Shown piece by piece: positions 11,804 to 22,901 of a DNA stretch of 64,000 bases. The position numbers and the translations under genes were made by a program. The DNA is taken from the NCBI GenBank assembly GCA_037367405.1, contig JAZKJV010008261.1, positions 248,001-312,000 of the forward strand. The letters are read 5' to 3'. This DNA is from Ottelia alismoides (taxonomy: Eukaryota; Streptophyta; Magnoliopsida; Alismatales; Hydrocharitaceae). Each line of letters opens with the position of its first letter. Positions within the stretch are counted from its first letter, which is position 1. The notes under the pieces were generated by a model that searched no databases, was not told the origin of the DNA, and worked only from the letters and a program-made list of their open reading frames with translations.

Positions 11804-13021
11804 TCACGCAAAATGAATAGGGGCAACATCAACGACTCGCGGCTCATGATCTAGAAATGGCTTGAGCCGCTGGCCGTTCACTCGAAAGGTACTCTCAGAA
11901 GACAACTCGGATATGTCAATGCTACCGGTGTCATGTACCTTTCTCACCAGGTAAGGTTCCTTCCATTTGCTATGTAGCTTCCCTGGAAATAGGCGAAGCC
12001 TAGCATCAAACAGCCATACTCTCTGTCCAGGCTCAAAATGCTTGTGGCTGATGTGAGAATCATGCCACTCCTTCACTCTTTCCTTGTACTGTAGGTTGTT
12101 TGAGAAGGCGGTATCTCTAAGCTCCTCCAAGGCTGCTAACTCTTCCCTCCTCTGGTCTCCAAAACTATCTGGATCAACAAGTATCTCAGTGACTGCCCAA
12201 AGTGGCCAGTGTCTCAGCTCAACAGGTAAATGGAACGGCTTGCCATATACGAGGCGAAAGGGAGATGTGCCCAATGGTGTCTTGAAAGACGTCCTATATG
12301 CCCACAAGACCGAGTCCAAAAGCTGTGACCAATCCTTTTGGTCAGGGCGGATGACTTTCTGCAAAATAGTCTTGATCTCCCTGTTCGACACCTCGGCTAG
12401 ACCATTTGTCTGTGGATGGTATGGAGTAGCAACTCGATGGTCTATGCCGAACTCGCTAGCAAGGGCCTTCACCTGGTCGTTGATGAAATGCGACCCCCCA
12501 TCTGAAATCAATACTCGAGGTACCCCGAACCACGTGATGATATGCTTCCTCAAGAATATGCAAACTGTCCTGGCATCAGCGACTCGAGCAGGGATGGCCT
12601 CAACCCAACGACTCACATAATCAACGGCCAACAGAATGTACTCAAATCCCTGACTCTTAGGGAATGGACCCATGAAATCGATGCCCCATGCGTCAAAAAC
12701 CTCACAGAAGTGAATGGGCTGCATCGGCATCATATCACGCTGTCCACAAGTGGCCATCCTCTGACAGTCAGTACACCTCTTCACAAACTCATCAGAGTCC
12801 TTGAAGAGGGTAGGCCACCACAAGCCGGATTAGAGCACTTTCTGTGCCGTTCTCCTCCCAGAGTGATGTCCTCCTACCTCAAGCTTGTGGCAGTAAGTGA
12901 GGACGCTATAGTGCTTCAGGTCACTCAGAGTCTGTGCCATCTGCTCCATCTGCGTGATGCCCTGGCACTGCTTCTTCTCGATAATCTCCATCCGGTCCAG
13001 CTTCTCGCTGATGATCCCCAT
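11804..13021 (-). pseudogene. gypsy-2 integrase, fused to the gag tail
   Basis: The 339-residue ORF at 11804-12823 carries D49 (GIDFMGP), D108 (SDGGSHF) and E144 (NGLAE), a complete D-D35-E triad, and the C-terminal WKEPYLVRKV region. An in-frame stop just upstream (about 12829) separates it from the zinc-binding part (HYSVLTYCHKLEVGGHH). That part is fused in one frame to a coiled-coil-like gag tail (MGIISEKLDRMEIIEKKQ). So the chain jumps from gag to integrase with no protease, RT or RNase H between. Integrase joins cDNA ends to the target. This copy is inactive because of the stop and the deletion. Confidence 0.8.
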
Positions 13022-14310
13022 GTCCGCGCGACCTGTGCTGCTGCTACCGCGGATGAACTGGAAGGACCGGCGTCGACCCGTGCTATCCTCTGGTACTGCA
13101 CGGTCTGTGGCTGTTGGGGTCTGCCCTGAGTATATAACCGGGTCTGGGACATCACCATGTAGTTCTCAGCCATCTCCTCGTAGATGGCCCAGACCTGGTC
13201 GTGATCCTTGGCGAAGTAAGACCCGCCACAAGAAGTGTTCAACAAGCCCTGAAGCTCTGGTGTCAGCCCGCTAAAAAAGCTCTAAACAAGGTTCGGCTTG
13301 GAAATGTCGTGGTGTGAGCATCTGTCAGTCAGCTCTCTAAACCTCTCCCATGCCTCGTGAAACTGCTCGTTGGGGAGCATGGAGAAGTTGCTGATCAGGG
13401 GTCTCGCGGCATTGGTCCGCCCGAGTGGGTAGTACTTGTGCAAGTACTCGGTGCGGAGCTGCTCCCAAGTGTAGACAAACTTCCCCAGATGTTTCATCCA
13501 GGTGGCTGCTCTGTCAGCTAAGGAGAAGGGGAAGGCAATCATCCGTATCGTGTCCTGGTCCACCTGACGGTCGTGGACGGTGCTGCAGATCATCAGAAAC
13601 TCCTGGAGGTGGAGATGGGGCTCCTCGGTGGCGAGCCCATGGAAATGGGGGAGGAGCTGCAAGGTGTTCGGGGGGAACTTGAAGTCCCCCACGATAGCTG
13701 GTAGCACAACCCAGTGATGCATCAGTGTCGATCCGGGGTTGTGCAACTCCCGCATCGGTCTCGGCGGCTCTGCTCCTGCCACGGCGGCTGCCGCTGCGGC
13801 CGCTGCTGCCTCATCTGGGACCCTCGGCCCGTCTCTACGCTGCTCTCGCTCTGCTCTCATCTCCTCCATCTCGTGCCTTATATCTAGCATAAAAGCTCCC
13901 TGATCCCTCAACTGCTGTTGCACTGTCTCGAGGGAGGCTATCACGGTGGAGTTGATCGCACCCTGGTCCAGAACAAAATGCTCGGGCTGCGGACCTCTAC
14001 TGAGATCATCAGAACTACCGGCCATAGTCTCTGCAAAATCAAACGATCCAAACTCAGGTGCCGATAAATCTGCTAGTCTCTCCTCTGGCACTGGTCTCTC
14101 GGAATCGAAAGAAAGGGGGTCGAGGGAGAACAGGGTGGAGTCATACTCAGGTTCGGAGAGCGGGTCTCGGCTCTCGCGAACCAACCTAGATGAGCGGGTA
14201 GACACGCCTGAAAGCGGTGCAGCCAGAGGTTGCCTAAGAGATCGTCTGCCCATCATCTTGATGTGGCCAGTAAGGCGGATGAGATCTGGAAAAACTATGA
14301 TCACAAGCAA
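12925..14310 (-). pseudogene. gypsy-2 gag (capsid) with a premature stop
   Basis: The main ORF (13282-14310, 342 residues) has a basic and acidic N-terminal part, an alanine run, and a retrotransposon gag core: FKFPPNTLQLLPHFHGLATE, then HLHLQEFLMIC, AATWMKHL and FREL..RCSHHDI. This is the Athila/Tat pattern. A TAG follows NLV, and the same frame continues as SFFSGLTPELQ and YFAKDHDQVW down to about 13050. A frameshift then leads into the gag-integrase fusion. Gag forms the virus-like particle. No zinc knuckle is seen. The upstream start at 14310 is the first ATG, and MMGRRSL downstream is an alternative. Confidence 0.75.
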
Positions 14311-15740
14311 ACCCCCAGTTCACCAACGCAACGTGAGCTGAAGACCGTAAAGGCTCGGTCAATTATCTTGTCAATTTTATTGTGGTGAACAATCAAGATA
14401 TCAGAGCGATTACGTGACCTATTGGGATGCCTGATACTTTCCCAACCGACTGTCCCGCACAGAAGTAGTAGGTAATCAGTCAAGAAGAGTATCGGAGGGC
14501 TCTACCTAGTGTTCGGGGTCACTCTCTCGCATAATCAAACCAAACAATGAGGGGGTTGCTCTCCCCAAGACAGATTTTTAAGTCAAGTGTCTTTTAGGAT
14601 CAATAGTTTTAGCAGTCCCAATTTTATGGTTTTTCTTTTTAGGTCTTTTTCAATAAAAACAAAAACACCTAACGAATTTTTCGGTTCTCATGGTTATTAA
14701 GTCAAAAACAGAGGGAGAAGACGAAAAAGCCGATGCACGATGAAATCAATGATGCATGCAGAGGAAGGGATGCGTACCTGACTCCAGCAGTCTACATGCA
14801 ATATGATCCACGCAGAATTGAAAGACAGAAATAAAACTACCCTAAATGGTGCAAGCGAAAAACCGAGTCCCTAAATAGCAACTTCTACACGAAAGAACCG
14901 TCTAGCTGGTCACCAGCCTTCGATCCAAAGAGTCCGGTCTCGGTCTACCCCTCCTCCTCCCGACAAATCGGGTTCAGGAGCAGCGCTTGGCAGCGCAGGC
15001 TGCGACACATAGGCTCAAAGGAAGCGAGTCATCTATTTTTATTAATCTTTTATTAATAGGTCCAATTACCGAACTATAGGCACAAGCAGATAATTAGGTG
15101 TTTGGATCCTTCTAATTACGGCACAATCAACAGAAATTCCTAAGGCTAGGGGCTCGATAAAAACCGCATGAAACCGTAAAAGGCAGTGAAAAACCAAAAG
15201 CCGCGTAAAAAGCCGCAAAAAACCTAAGGGTCCCCCGAGCACACCGGTGCTCGGAGAAACAGACCCAAGAAAGTGTCAAGTCCAAGTCCTGATGTCCCTG
15301 TGTTATTACAACAGTTCAAATGACAGAAATAAAACCTAATCTAAGCCTCTCCTACTCAGCTACTCTCTCACGCTCTCCTGCGGCTCCGTGCAGAAGGGAG
15401 CCGCCTCCGATCACCGCGGTTGCGCCGACTTCTCGAGAGTCGCTGCCTCGGTCCTCGGGCCCTCGCAAGAAAGCAGACAAGTGTCAAATACCAAATAAAA
15501 TAGTCAAATAAATACAGGAAAAGTAAATGAAATGAAGCAGGGGTATATATGCAAAAATGACAATAAAATAAACAAACAAGCCAAAAACAAATAAACACAA
15601 AAATAAAATAAAAGAAAATAACACAAAATAAAGGAAAAATAAAAAGCCGCGAAAATCCGCAGACTCAGAAAGAGCCGCGGAAAGCCGCGAAAGAGAAAAG
15701 AAAATAAAAATGAAAAATAAGCCGACTACTAAGCCGTGCT
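14311..15740 (-). other. leader of gypsy-2 between primer site and gag
   Basis: 1.4 kb with no credible ORF. It is noncoding and carries several copies of an aagccgcgaaa-like motif (about 15190-15225 and 15643-15690). Long leaders with packaging signals are usual for gypsy elements, and the motif copies may be part of such a signal. That is inference. Confidence 0.55.
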
Positions 15741-15757
15741 CCCCGGCAACAACGCCA
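15741..15757 (-). promoter_or_regulatory. primer binding site, tRNA-Asp type
   Basis: On the minus strand the LTR end (ggtcatca) is followed by taa and then TGGCGTTGTTGCCGGGG. This matches the 3' end of plant tRNA-Asp (GUC) except for two bases. The tRNA primes minus-strand synthesis. tRNA-Asp primers are typical of Athila/Tat elements. Confidence 0.75.
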
Positions 15758-15760
15758 TTA

Positions 15761-17512
15761 TGATGACCGAAAAATCACCAAGACACTCGGGTGAATAGTA
15801 GATCAAGGGTCGTTGCGACCTGGATCCCGGAGACAGTTCAGTCAATCAAGAAAATTAAGAGCAGACCACCAAAATAAGGTAAAAATCAAAGAAATACGAT
15901 AGTGGTCCTGGCTATTAGATTAGCCTGGTATAGCGACCAAGGTCGGACTCAGGGAGCACGTGATGGCCTCGCGGCCTACAAAGTCGTCTAAAAGAAGAAT
16001 AAAATAAAAGAAAAGGCTTTTTGGTGGATTTTTAATGTTTTTAATTTTTTTGGATTTTTAATTAATAAAAGAAATAAGAAAAACAATAAAACAACCAACT
16101 ACAAACAATTATTAAACTACTCAAAAATCACCCAAAAATTCAAACAAAAATGTTTTTACATTTTTTTTATATTTTTACTATTTTTGGTTAATTTTTGGTA
16201 ATTTTCTGATTTTTAGGGAGTTTTATAAAAATCAAATAAGGAAGGAAAAGAGTGCTGCTGTCCAGTCGGACTTGGAGGGCCAGAATAAAATAGATAGAGG
16301 CCCTATCAAGGTCTGAAGGTAATTTTCCTATAAAGTATAAAATACAAGGAAAATTTGGGCACTGGAATTATTAATTTTTTATTTTTATTTTAATTATTAG
16401 AATTTTTATGGGTTTTTAGAGGTTTTGTAATTTTCATAGGTTTTATAAAGCCAAAAATGACCAAAATTGGTCAGAAAATCAAACAACACAAAACAAGCAA
16501 TATATAATTTTATGTAATTTTTAAAGGTGTTTAAATATTTTTTGTGATTTTTAAAGCTAGACAGGAAAGAAAATGTGTGTTTTTGAATTTTTAAAAATAT
16601 CAAAAGTAATAAAAAAATGTCTCCAAAATTTAGAGAAAATTCTACACCATGGAAGGAGCCATGTATCCAATTTTCATTAAATTTGGAGTTAGTTTGCTAT
16701 TTTATTAAAATAAAAAACAAGGGTACAATGCATAGGGACCTATACGCAATTAAAAGAAGTTCCAGGGGGTCCGGTACAATTTCTCCAAGAATTCACACGC
16801 GAGGCGCGTGACCTGGGCACTCAGGGACCTATTTGCAAGAAAACTAAAGTCCCTGGACTATTTAGTAACACGTACTAAAAGTCCAGGGGCTTCAGTGTAA
16901 ATTACCCACTATATAAAGCACATGCACAAATACAACACTCACATGGGCATTTCTGCAAATATCAAAAATATAAATTCATTCATTAATACCCTGAAACATC
17001 CAGCCTATACATGCAATTATCCCACAAAAACACGTGACGAAGCACGTGCACCACTACGCACAAGGGTATAAAAGTAAATACACTAAACTACCATGTTCTA
17101 AGTGCAAATGTACCAAAATAAAAACAACTATATGAAATATTTACAAGACTAACTAATAAAAGAAACAAACAGGGGGACCTACAGGAAATTTACCCCTTAT
17201 TATATCCGAGGGACGGATGAGCGCCACGTGGAGATCCGACGGTCAGGGGAGGTGGCGCCTCAACGCAGGGTCCTCGGCTCAGATCGACGGCTGTGGGCTC
17301 ACCACGTGGCTGATCTGACGGTTCTTGTACGCTGTGGATGAACCTCGCTGAGTTGACGGTCACGATCATGCCTCCAAGGATCTGACGGTGCTGGCAGCTC
17401 CTCAAATGAACGTCTGAGATCTGAACTGGAGCTGGAGGTCGATCGAACGGTCGGGGAGGGTGCTCAACGAACTGGACGCTGGCGAGCTTCGCCGGGCTCG
17501 TGTGCGCGCGTG
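15761..17512 (-). repeat. 5' LTR of gypsy-2, truncated
   Basis: Starts tgatgaccga next to the primer site and matches 7860-9600 with few differences, so the two LTRs are of similar age. It includes the promoter-like segment with ccttattatatccgag and CACGTG (17195-17230). Homology ends at gtgtgcgcg near 17512 and a LINE fragment begins at once. Confidence 0.8.
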
Positions 17513-18452
17513 GACTGGGCCAAATTGACATCATCAAAGAGGAAGGGCGGTTTGGGTGTGCTGCGGATGGCAGAGATGAATAAGACTTTTATGGTAAAAT
17601 GAGTGGTTCGGTTGTGTGGGAAATTAGAGGATCTGGTTTGTCCTTTGCTGAGAAGGACCTATGGGGTGGCCATGTTGCTGGTGGTCAACGCATGGCTGCT
17701 ACCCTCTTCACTATGGAAGGGAATTACCATGGTTATTCCGGAGATTGTTACCAAGTTATAGTCGGTGCTCGAGGATGGAGCATGGTTCCGCTTCTGGATG
17801 GAAGATTGAACGAGGTATGGGACATTGGGGGAGCGTTACCGACGCCTCTTACGATTGGTGCAACAGGTATGGAACCCTGGGACGTGGTCTCTGGTGTTCT
17901 CTTCGACCTTGTCAGATCAGATGACAGAGGAGTTTGCTCTTCAGACAGAGCTGTTGGAGGGCGAGAGCCCGCCCCTGGATAGGGATCATTTTGTGTGTGG
18001 GGGATGAGAGATTTACGGTGAAGAAAGTATACCGTTTCTTGGTGGATGACGGGTTGGAGATACATGATGAGGTTGGAGTGGACACATGATTATTCCGGAG
18101 ATGTAATATGTCGAACCGATTAAGGTTTTCCTTTGGCTGGTCAGGTTGGGTAGGATTCTCACGAAGGGTTACCGGGGTTAGCTGTTGGGCGTGGAGGATG
18201 TTACGTGTGATAGATGCGGGTTGACGGTAGAGGATGCAAACCACTTGTTTTTCTTTTGTCCTTTCTAAACGAAGGTGTGGAACATGGCCAACATCGCGCG
18301 GATTGTGAGTCAAGATTGCATCACCTTTTGGAGGGATATTAAATCGGTATGCGGATTCGGGCATGAGGACAACTCCTATCTCTTTGCGGTGGTGTGGTCC
18401 ATTTGGTGCTTCAGGAATGAGTTCATCTTTGGGGGTGGGTGTTTTATACATT
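17513..18452 (+). pseudogene. L1-type LINE fragment: RT end and RT zinc-binding domain (LINE-D)
   Basis: Shifted frames together give the region after the RT core (KRKGGLGVLRMAEMNKTFMVKW, cf. EGGLGVRRLDVLNEALWLKW of LINE-C), then ERFTVKKVYRFL, then a zinc-binding motif (CDRCGLTVEDANHLFFFCPF) and FAVVWSIWCFRNEFIF. This is the order of the plant LINE C-terminus. Several frameshifts and stops make it a fossil. Its 5' side abuts the broken gypsy-2 LTR and its 3' side is cut by the A-tail of LINE-A. Confidence 0.75.
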
Positions 18453-18528
18453 TTTTGAGTGAAGAGTGGGTGAACACCCATCGTGGGGGTCACCGCCTGG
18501 TTTATATTAAAAGAAACAATTGTTTACA

Positions 18529-19555
18529 TCACCGCGTTAACCAGAAATTATAAAGCGCGGTGCAGTGCGTGACTACATTCTCCCAATAACATCTCTGGCC
18601 TTTGAATATCACTTCGTTCCGTCCGAGCCAGATGGCCCACAACACAGCGAACGCCCTCGAATAGTCGTCTGTGGAACCGCTCCCAACCCGTCGCACGGAA
18701 GCCCAAAACAAAGAGAGATCATCCGCGTTGAGCCTCGAGATCCCTACCTCTCTCCAAACCCGGGCTGAAACAGGGCACCTTAAGAATAGGTGATCAGAGT
18801 CTTCCTCCGCCTCCTCACATCTGTCACAACGAGTGTCCAGTTGGCCCATCAGTCTCCCCCTGCGTATCTTGTCTAATAAGCGACCCCTTCTTAAACACCA
18901 AAGAAAAATCTTTGCTCTGCTTGGGATCTTTGCTGCCTAGATAATTTTGACGTCCTCCCTTAGCTCATGTTCCTGCTCCTGAGCACGCCTGTTGAATTCT
19001 TCGTAGGCTCTCTTCACTGTGAACCTGTTGCCCTGCCATTCAAAATGGTCTCTGTCCGAGGTCAGCAATTCGTCTGAGGTAGCTCCGTCTGCAACCTCAA
19101 GTATTCCTCCATGCGCTGCTCAGAAAGATCAGACAGAAAGACTAGCGCCCACATTCTCGTTTCCGTCGTCTGAGCCATGGTAGCCTCCTTTAAGGGCGCT
19201 AGTGCAAACAAACGTTGAAAACGGTCTTCAAGCTTGCCCTTCTCAGTCCAATCGTCTCGCCAGAATCTAAGTATATTGCCATCACCAACTTTGGGCTGAA
19301 CCCTAGTCCCAAGCTGCGGTAGGACCTCACGGATACCGGGCCAAAGAGGGGATTTAAAGCGAGCTCTACCCGCCGAAATTGGCTCGTGACCCGATAGATT
19401 TTCCTCAGACGTCTAGCCATGAGCGAGGTTGACGGCCCCCAAACGCGAATTACCCACTTCGTAAGTAGCGCCTTGTTCATATACTCCACATCACGGATTC
19501 CCAGCCCTCCATCGTTACGGCTCCTTGTCATCTCCTCCCAGCTGACCTGGTGCAT
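18529..19555 (-). pseudogene. LINE-A ORF2 C-terminus (RT zinc-binding domain)
   Basis: The 118-residue frame at 19199-19555 holds the post-RT region (HQVSWEEMTRSRNDGGLGIR, NKALLTKWVIRVWG). The 106-residue frame at 18529-18849 holds the zinc-binding motif CDRCEEAEEDSDHLFLRC and FAVLWAIWLGRNEVIF. The stretch 18850-19198 between them is degenerate. The domain is found at the C-terminus of plant LINE ORF2 and may bind nucleic acid. Confidence 0.75.
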
Positions 19556-20801
19556 CCCAAGACCCTGTTGCCTTCCGTTCGACCAGAAGACCTCCTCATC
19601 AAGGATTCAATTTTCCTTCTAACCCCTGCCGATAACAATCTGGTAGAGAAGAAGAAGATAGGTATAACGGAGAGCACATGCTTCAATAGAACCAACTTCC
19701 CACCTCTGGACAAAGTAACCACTTTCCAGGCCGCCAATCTATGTTCCATGCTCTGAATAACGCCATCCCAGTCTGATTTATTGAGTTTCCTCGTCACGAG
19801 AGGTAAGCCCAAGTAGTGAATCAGGAGATTCCCCAAGTAGCATTTCGTAGCCGCCGGCACGCCGTTCCGCTCCGACTCATTCATCCCAAAGGTTATTGCC
19901 ACCGACTTGCTCTTATTTATCTCAAATCCCGCTAGATCACCAGATATCTCAACCAACTGCACCGCATTCACATTTTGCTCTTCTGTGCCCCCGAGAAAGA
20001 GGACAGTGTCAACTGCATACTGTAGGATAGGGATGTATATATCCTCCCTACGATATCCCTCGCACCACCCCGCATCTACCGCCTGCCTGAATAAGACACC
20101 CAATGCGTCTGCAACGAGGACGAACAACATCGGGGCCAACAGACACCCCTACCTCACCCCCGTTGCGACTAGAAGAACCCCCCCCCCTCAGGCTTCCCGT
20201 TCACGAGATCCAAATAAGAGGATGTAGTGACACATCTCTTCCTCCAATCCACCCACATCTCCGGGAAGCCTCTCCTGTGTAGAGATATCTAGAGAAACCT
20301 CCAGTCGACCTTATCATACACCTTCGCATAGTCGATCTTCCAAAGTGCGCCCCTCGCCCCTGCCCCTGCCCTTTTCTAATCCAAGCAAATCTCAGATGCC
20401 ATCACAAGCCCCTCCGCCATTTGTCTCCCAGGGATAAACACCGACTGCCCCTCCAACACTACCGAACCCAAGACACACCTAAGCCGCTTAGCAAGGAGCT
20501 TGGCCACTATCAAGTAAATAGCGTTAGATAGGGCTAGGGTCCTGTAATCATCAACACATGTGGGTGTGTCCTTCTTCGGCAACAAGAAGAGTAACGCCCG
20601 GTTGACCTTTTCAAAGCCCCTGTTGCCCCTGAACTCGTTGAGCACCTCCATAAGGTCAGTCTTCAGAAGATCCCAGAATTCGCGGTAGAATAGCATCGGG
20701 AATCCATCAGGGCTTGGAGCTCCGTCCGCATTTAAGCTCCACACCGCCTGCTTCACCTCCTCCTCTGAGAATAGAGCTATCAAGTTCCCCACCTGCGCTT
20801 C
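19528..20801 (-). pseudogene. LINE-A reverse transcriptase (catalytic Asp lost)
   Basis: N-terminal RT part at 20376-20792: VWSLNADGAPSPDGFP, then ALLFLLPKKD and FIPGRQMAEGLV. The region to 20140 is degenerate. The next frame (19528-20139) starts at APMLFVLVADAL and has LQYAVDTVLFLGG where active enzymes have YADDT, so the first catalytic Asp is Val. HYLGLPL, LSRGGKLVLLKHV and the thumb region follow. RT makes cDNA at the nicked target. The lost Asp and the frameshifts make this copy inactive. Confidence 0.8.
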
Positions 20802-20812
20802 TTTTTTTTTTT

Positions 20813-20973
20813 AGGCTCAAAAAAGGGGGAGACACGCGATGGTGTTCACCCCAGTATAATATATTAAGAAAAAAATAGAACGAGATACTTACAGCGTGAG
20901 GGGGGGAAGAAGGGGGGAAGAGGGAGAGACCAAAGCAAAACAAAGAATGCGACAACCGGGCCCCGTGGCCCAA
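20813..20973 (-). other. LINE-B 3' untranslated region
   Basis: Short 3' UTR between the ORF2 stop and the A-tail. On the minus strand it contains a long C-run-rich stretch and the hairpin aacaccatcgcgtgt just before tctcccccttttt. Confidence 0.6.
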
Positions 20974-22400
20974 CTACATAGACCAATCAACAATTAGGTT
21001 GATAGCCGCGGAAGTCACATTCTCCTCGTAGAAGCGCGCGCCCGAGAAAATAGAGTCGTTACGAGCCCGCCAGATAGACCAAAGGCGCGCCAAGGGACCC
21101 AACAGATGCGAACGGGGCCTCCTTCTGTTGGCCCAAAGGATATCGCAGAAGTCTTCCGTATTGGCCGCACGAGCCCAAGCAACATCATCCCAAATCCGAG
21201 ACACCGACGCACAAAGGAAAAACAGGTGGTCGGCCGATTCGTCTGACACCCCACAGAGTTGGCAAAGGATGCTGGGGGTGTGAAGGAAGGAGGCACACCG
21301 GTCACGAGTCATCAGCCTCCGATGCCGAAAAACCCAGAAGAAGAAGGTGATCCTAGTGGGCATGCGAAGCCCCCATAAGAGGGCGCAGTCACGAACCAAG
21401 GAAGCAGCCAGGGGGGGGGAGGAGGAAGCAACGCACAAAAGGCCTTGCGAGAGGAGAAAGGACCATCCCTCCAAGCCCAGTGATCCCTCCCACCAGAAGG
21501 GGAGGCGGAAGAGGAAAGAGCCTCCAGCAGGGAGGCGAGGTCGTTGGCGCGTTGGTCCGAAAGAATCCCCGAGAAAGCGGGGCACCAGCCGTCGTTGAAC
21601 CAGTAGTCGACAATGGTGGCCAGGCGATTAGACGCCAAGGAGAAAAGTCGCGGGAAGTGAATCCGGAAGGCGCCACCCCCCGTCCAGTCGTCCATTGAAG
21701 ACAGAACCCGATCCTAGCACCGGAGTGAACAAGGAGCAGTTCTTTTGATAAATATCAAAGACGTAGCGCCAAAACGGAGAAGAGTGAACAGGGCAACTCC
21801 CGCGCATGAAGGAATTCCAGCCTCGCCCAATATCGCACGCAGAACGTTGCCAAAGAAAGAATCATCCTTGCCCCATATCTTAAGCACCCATTTCAATAGC
21901 AGGGCCTCATTGACCCGATCCAAGGGACGAACGCCAAGGCCACCCAATCTCTTGGGCCGGGTAACCACATCCCAAGCAACCAAGTGAATCCCTCGGCCAC
22001 TGCCGTCCGCCCGCCCCCACAAAAATCTTCGCATGCACTTTTCCAATCGGACACGAACACCCACCGGCAATTTTCGAACCGAAAGGAAGTAGATGGGAAT
22101 TGCAGAGAGAACCGAATTTAGAAGAACAAGACGACCGCCCCGGGAAAGCAAGGAAGCCTTCCAGCCCGCCAAGCGCGAGTCCACCCGCTCCAAGATAATC
22201 CTCCAGTCATTAAGGCGGTTCCGGCCAATCGAAAGAGGAACACCGAGGTAAGGGAAAGGGAGCTTCCCAATCCGAGAGCCGAGGATACGGCTGCAGTCGG
22301 CCTCCTCAGACGCCGACAAACCAAAGGGCACCATACAGCATTTATCCAGATTAATCGACATACCCGATAGATCACAAAATAGGGAGATCGTATGCGCCAT
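20974..22400 (-). pseudogene. LINE-B ORF2 C-terminal half
   Basis: 21714-22400 begins just after the RT catalytic loop (MAHTISLFCDLSGMSINLDK) and continues with FPYLGVPLSIGRNRLNDW, LSRGGRLVLLNSVLSAIPIY and RPKRLGGLGVRPLDRVNEAL. A frame change leads to 20974-21585 with LRMPTRITFFFWVFRHRRL, the zinc-binding motif CQLCGVSDESADHLFFLC, and LWSIWRARNDSIFSG. The N-terminal half, including the YADD box, is absent because of 5' truncation. Confidence 0.8.
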
Positions 22401-22436
22401 CCCAGCTACTGATAAGGATTCTACACCTCTCCCTAG

Positions 22437-22841
22437 CTACTCCCACCCGCTCCCCCCTTTCTTCCGTGTGGCTTCCACAAAATAATCCTTCAAGTCTTTC
22501 CCTATCGTAGCCTCCCCCGTTACCCGAACCCCTCCCACCTCCACCTCATGCAAGAAGTTTCTTCGTCTTCGACCCGAGGCCTTGGAGTGAAAGAACCTCG
22601 TGTTGGCGTCACCCTCCCTTAGCCACCGCTGTCGCGACCTTTGACGCCACTCCACCTCTTCTTTTCTATCTTCCAAAAGCAAGTCCTCCAAATAACCGTG
22701 TCTTACTGCAATCTCCTCCTGAGTGATCCCTCTGTCATCATCCACTGAGTCCAATCTGGTTACCCCAGCCTGCATCTCCGTCCTCTTAGCCCTTCTCCTC
22801 GCCTTGACATCCCTCCCAAAATAGGAGAGAAAAGATCTCAA
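22437..22841 (-). pseudogene. LINE-A ORF2 linker between endonuclease and RT
   Basis: Has the characteristic basic box of plant LINEs: EVEWRQRSRQRWLREGDANT, then RFFHSKASGRRRRN and VGGVRVTG. LINE-C has the same (VIEWRQRSRHVWLKEGDANT). It ends with a stop at the LINE-B junction. Confidence 0.8.
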
Positions 22842-22901
22842 ATCCCGAAGCTTCGTAGCTGGTCTAGCGACCGCGGTGCCCTCCGTTGAGCTCCTCCTCC
22901 A

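Larger units (their letters stand above)
7860..17512 (-). mobile_element. Athila/Tat-type gypsy element, internally deleted (gypsy-2)
   Basis: Same family as gypsy-1 but inverted. Minus-strand order from the right: 5' LTR (truncated), primer binding site, 1.4-kb leader, gag, integrase, 3' noncoding region, 3' LTR (truncated). Protease, RT and RNase H are missing, so the copy could not move alone. The 3' LTR lost its first 1.3 kb by a deletion that also removed the PPT. The 5' LTR stops abruptly at 17512 against a LINE fragment. The possible left flank duplication (acttt, 7855-7859) cannot be paired because the right end is lost. Confidence 0.85.
20802..22425 (-). mobile_element. 5'-truncated L1-type LINE inserted in LINE-A (LINE-B)
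   Basis: The A-tail is an 11-base T run at 20802-20812 on the plus strand, next to the family tail (minus strand: ggggtgaacaccatcgcgtg, then tctccccc). LINE-A residues end at GGSGWE on the right and resume with EAQVGNLIALFSEEEV on the left. The insert is therefore within the LINE-A RT. No clean target duplication was seen, so a small deletion may have accompanied insertion. Confidence 0.75.
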
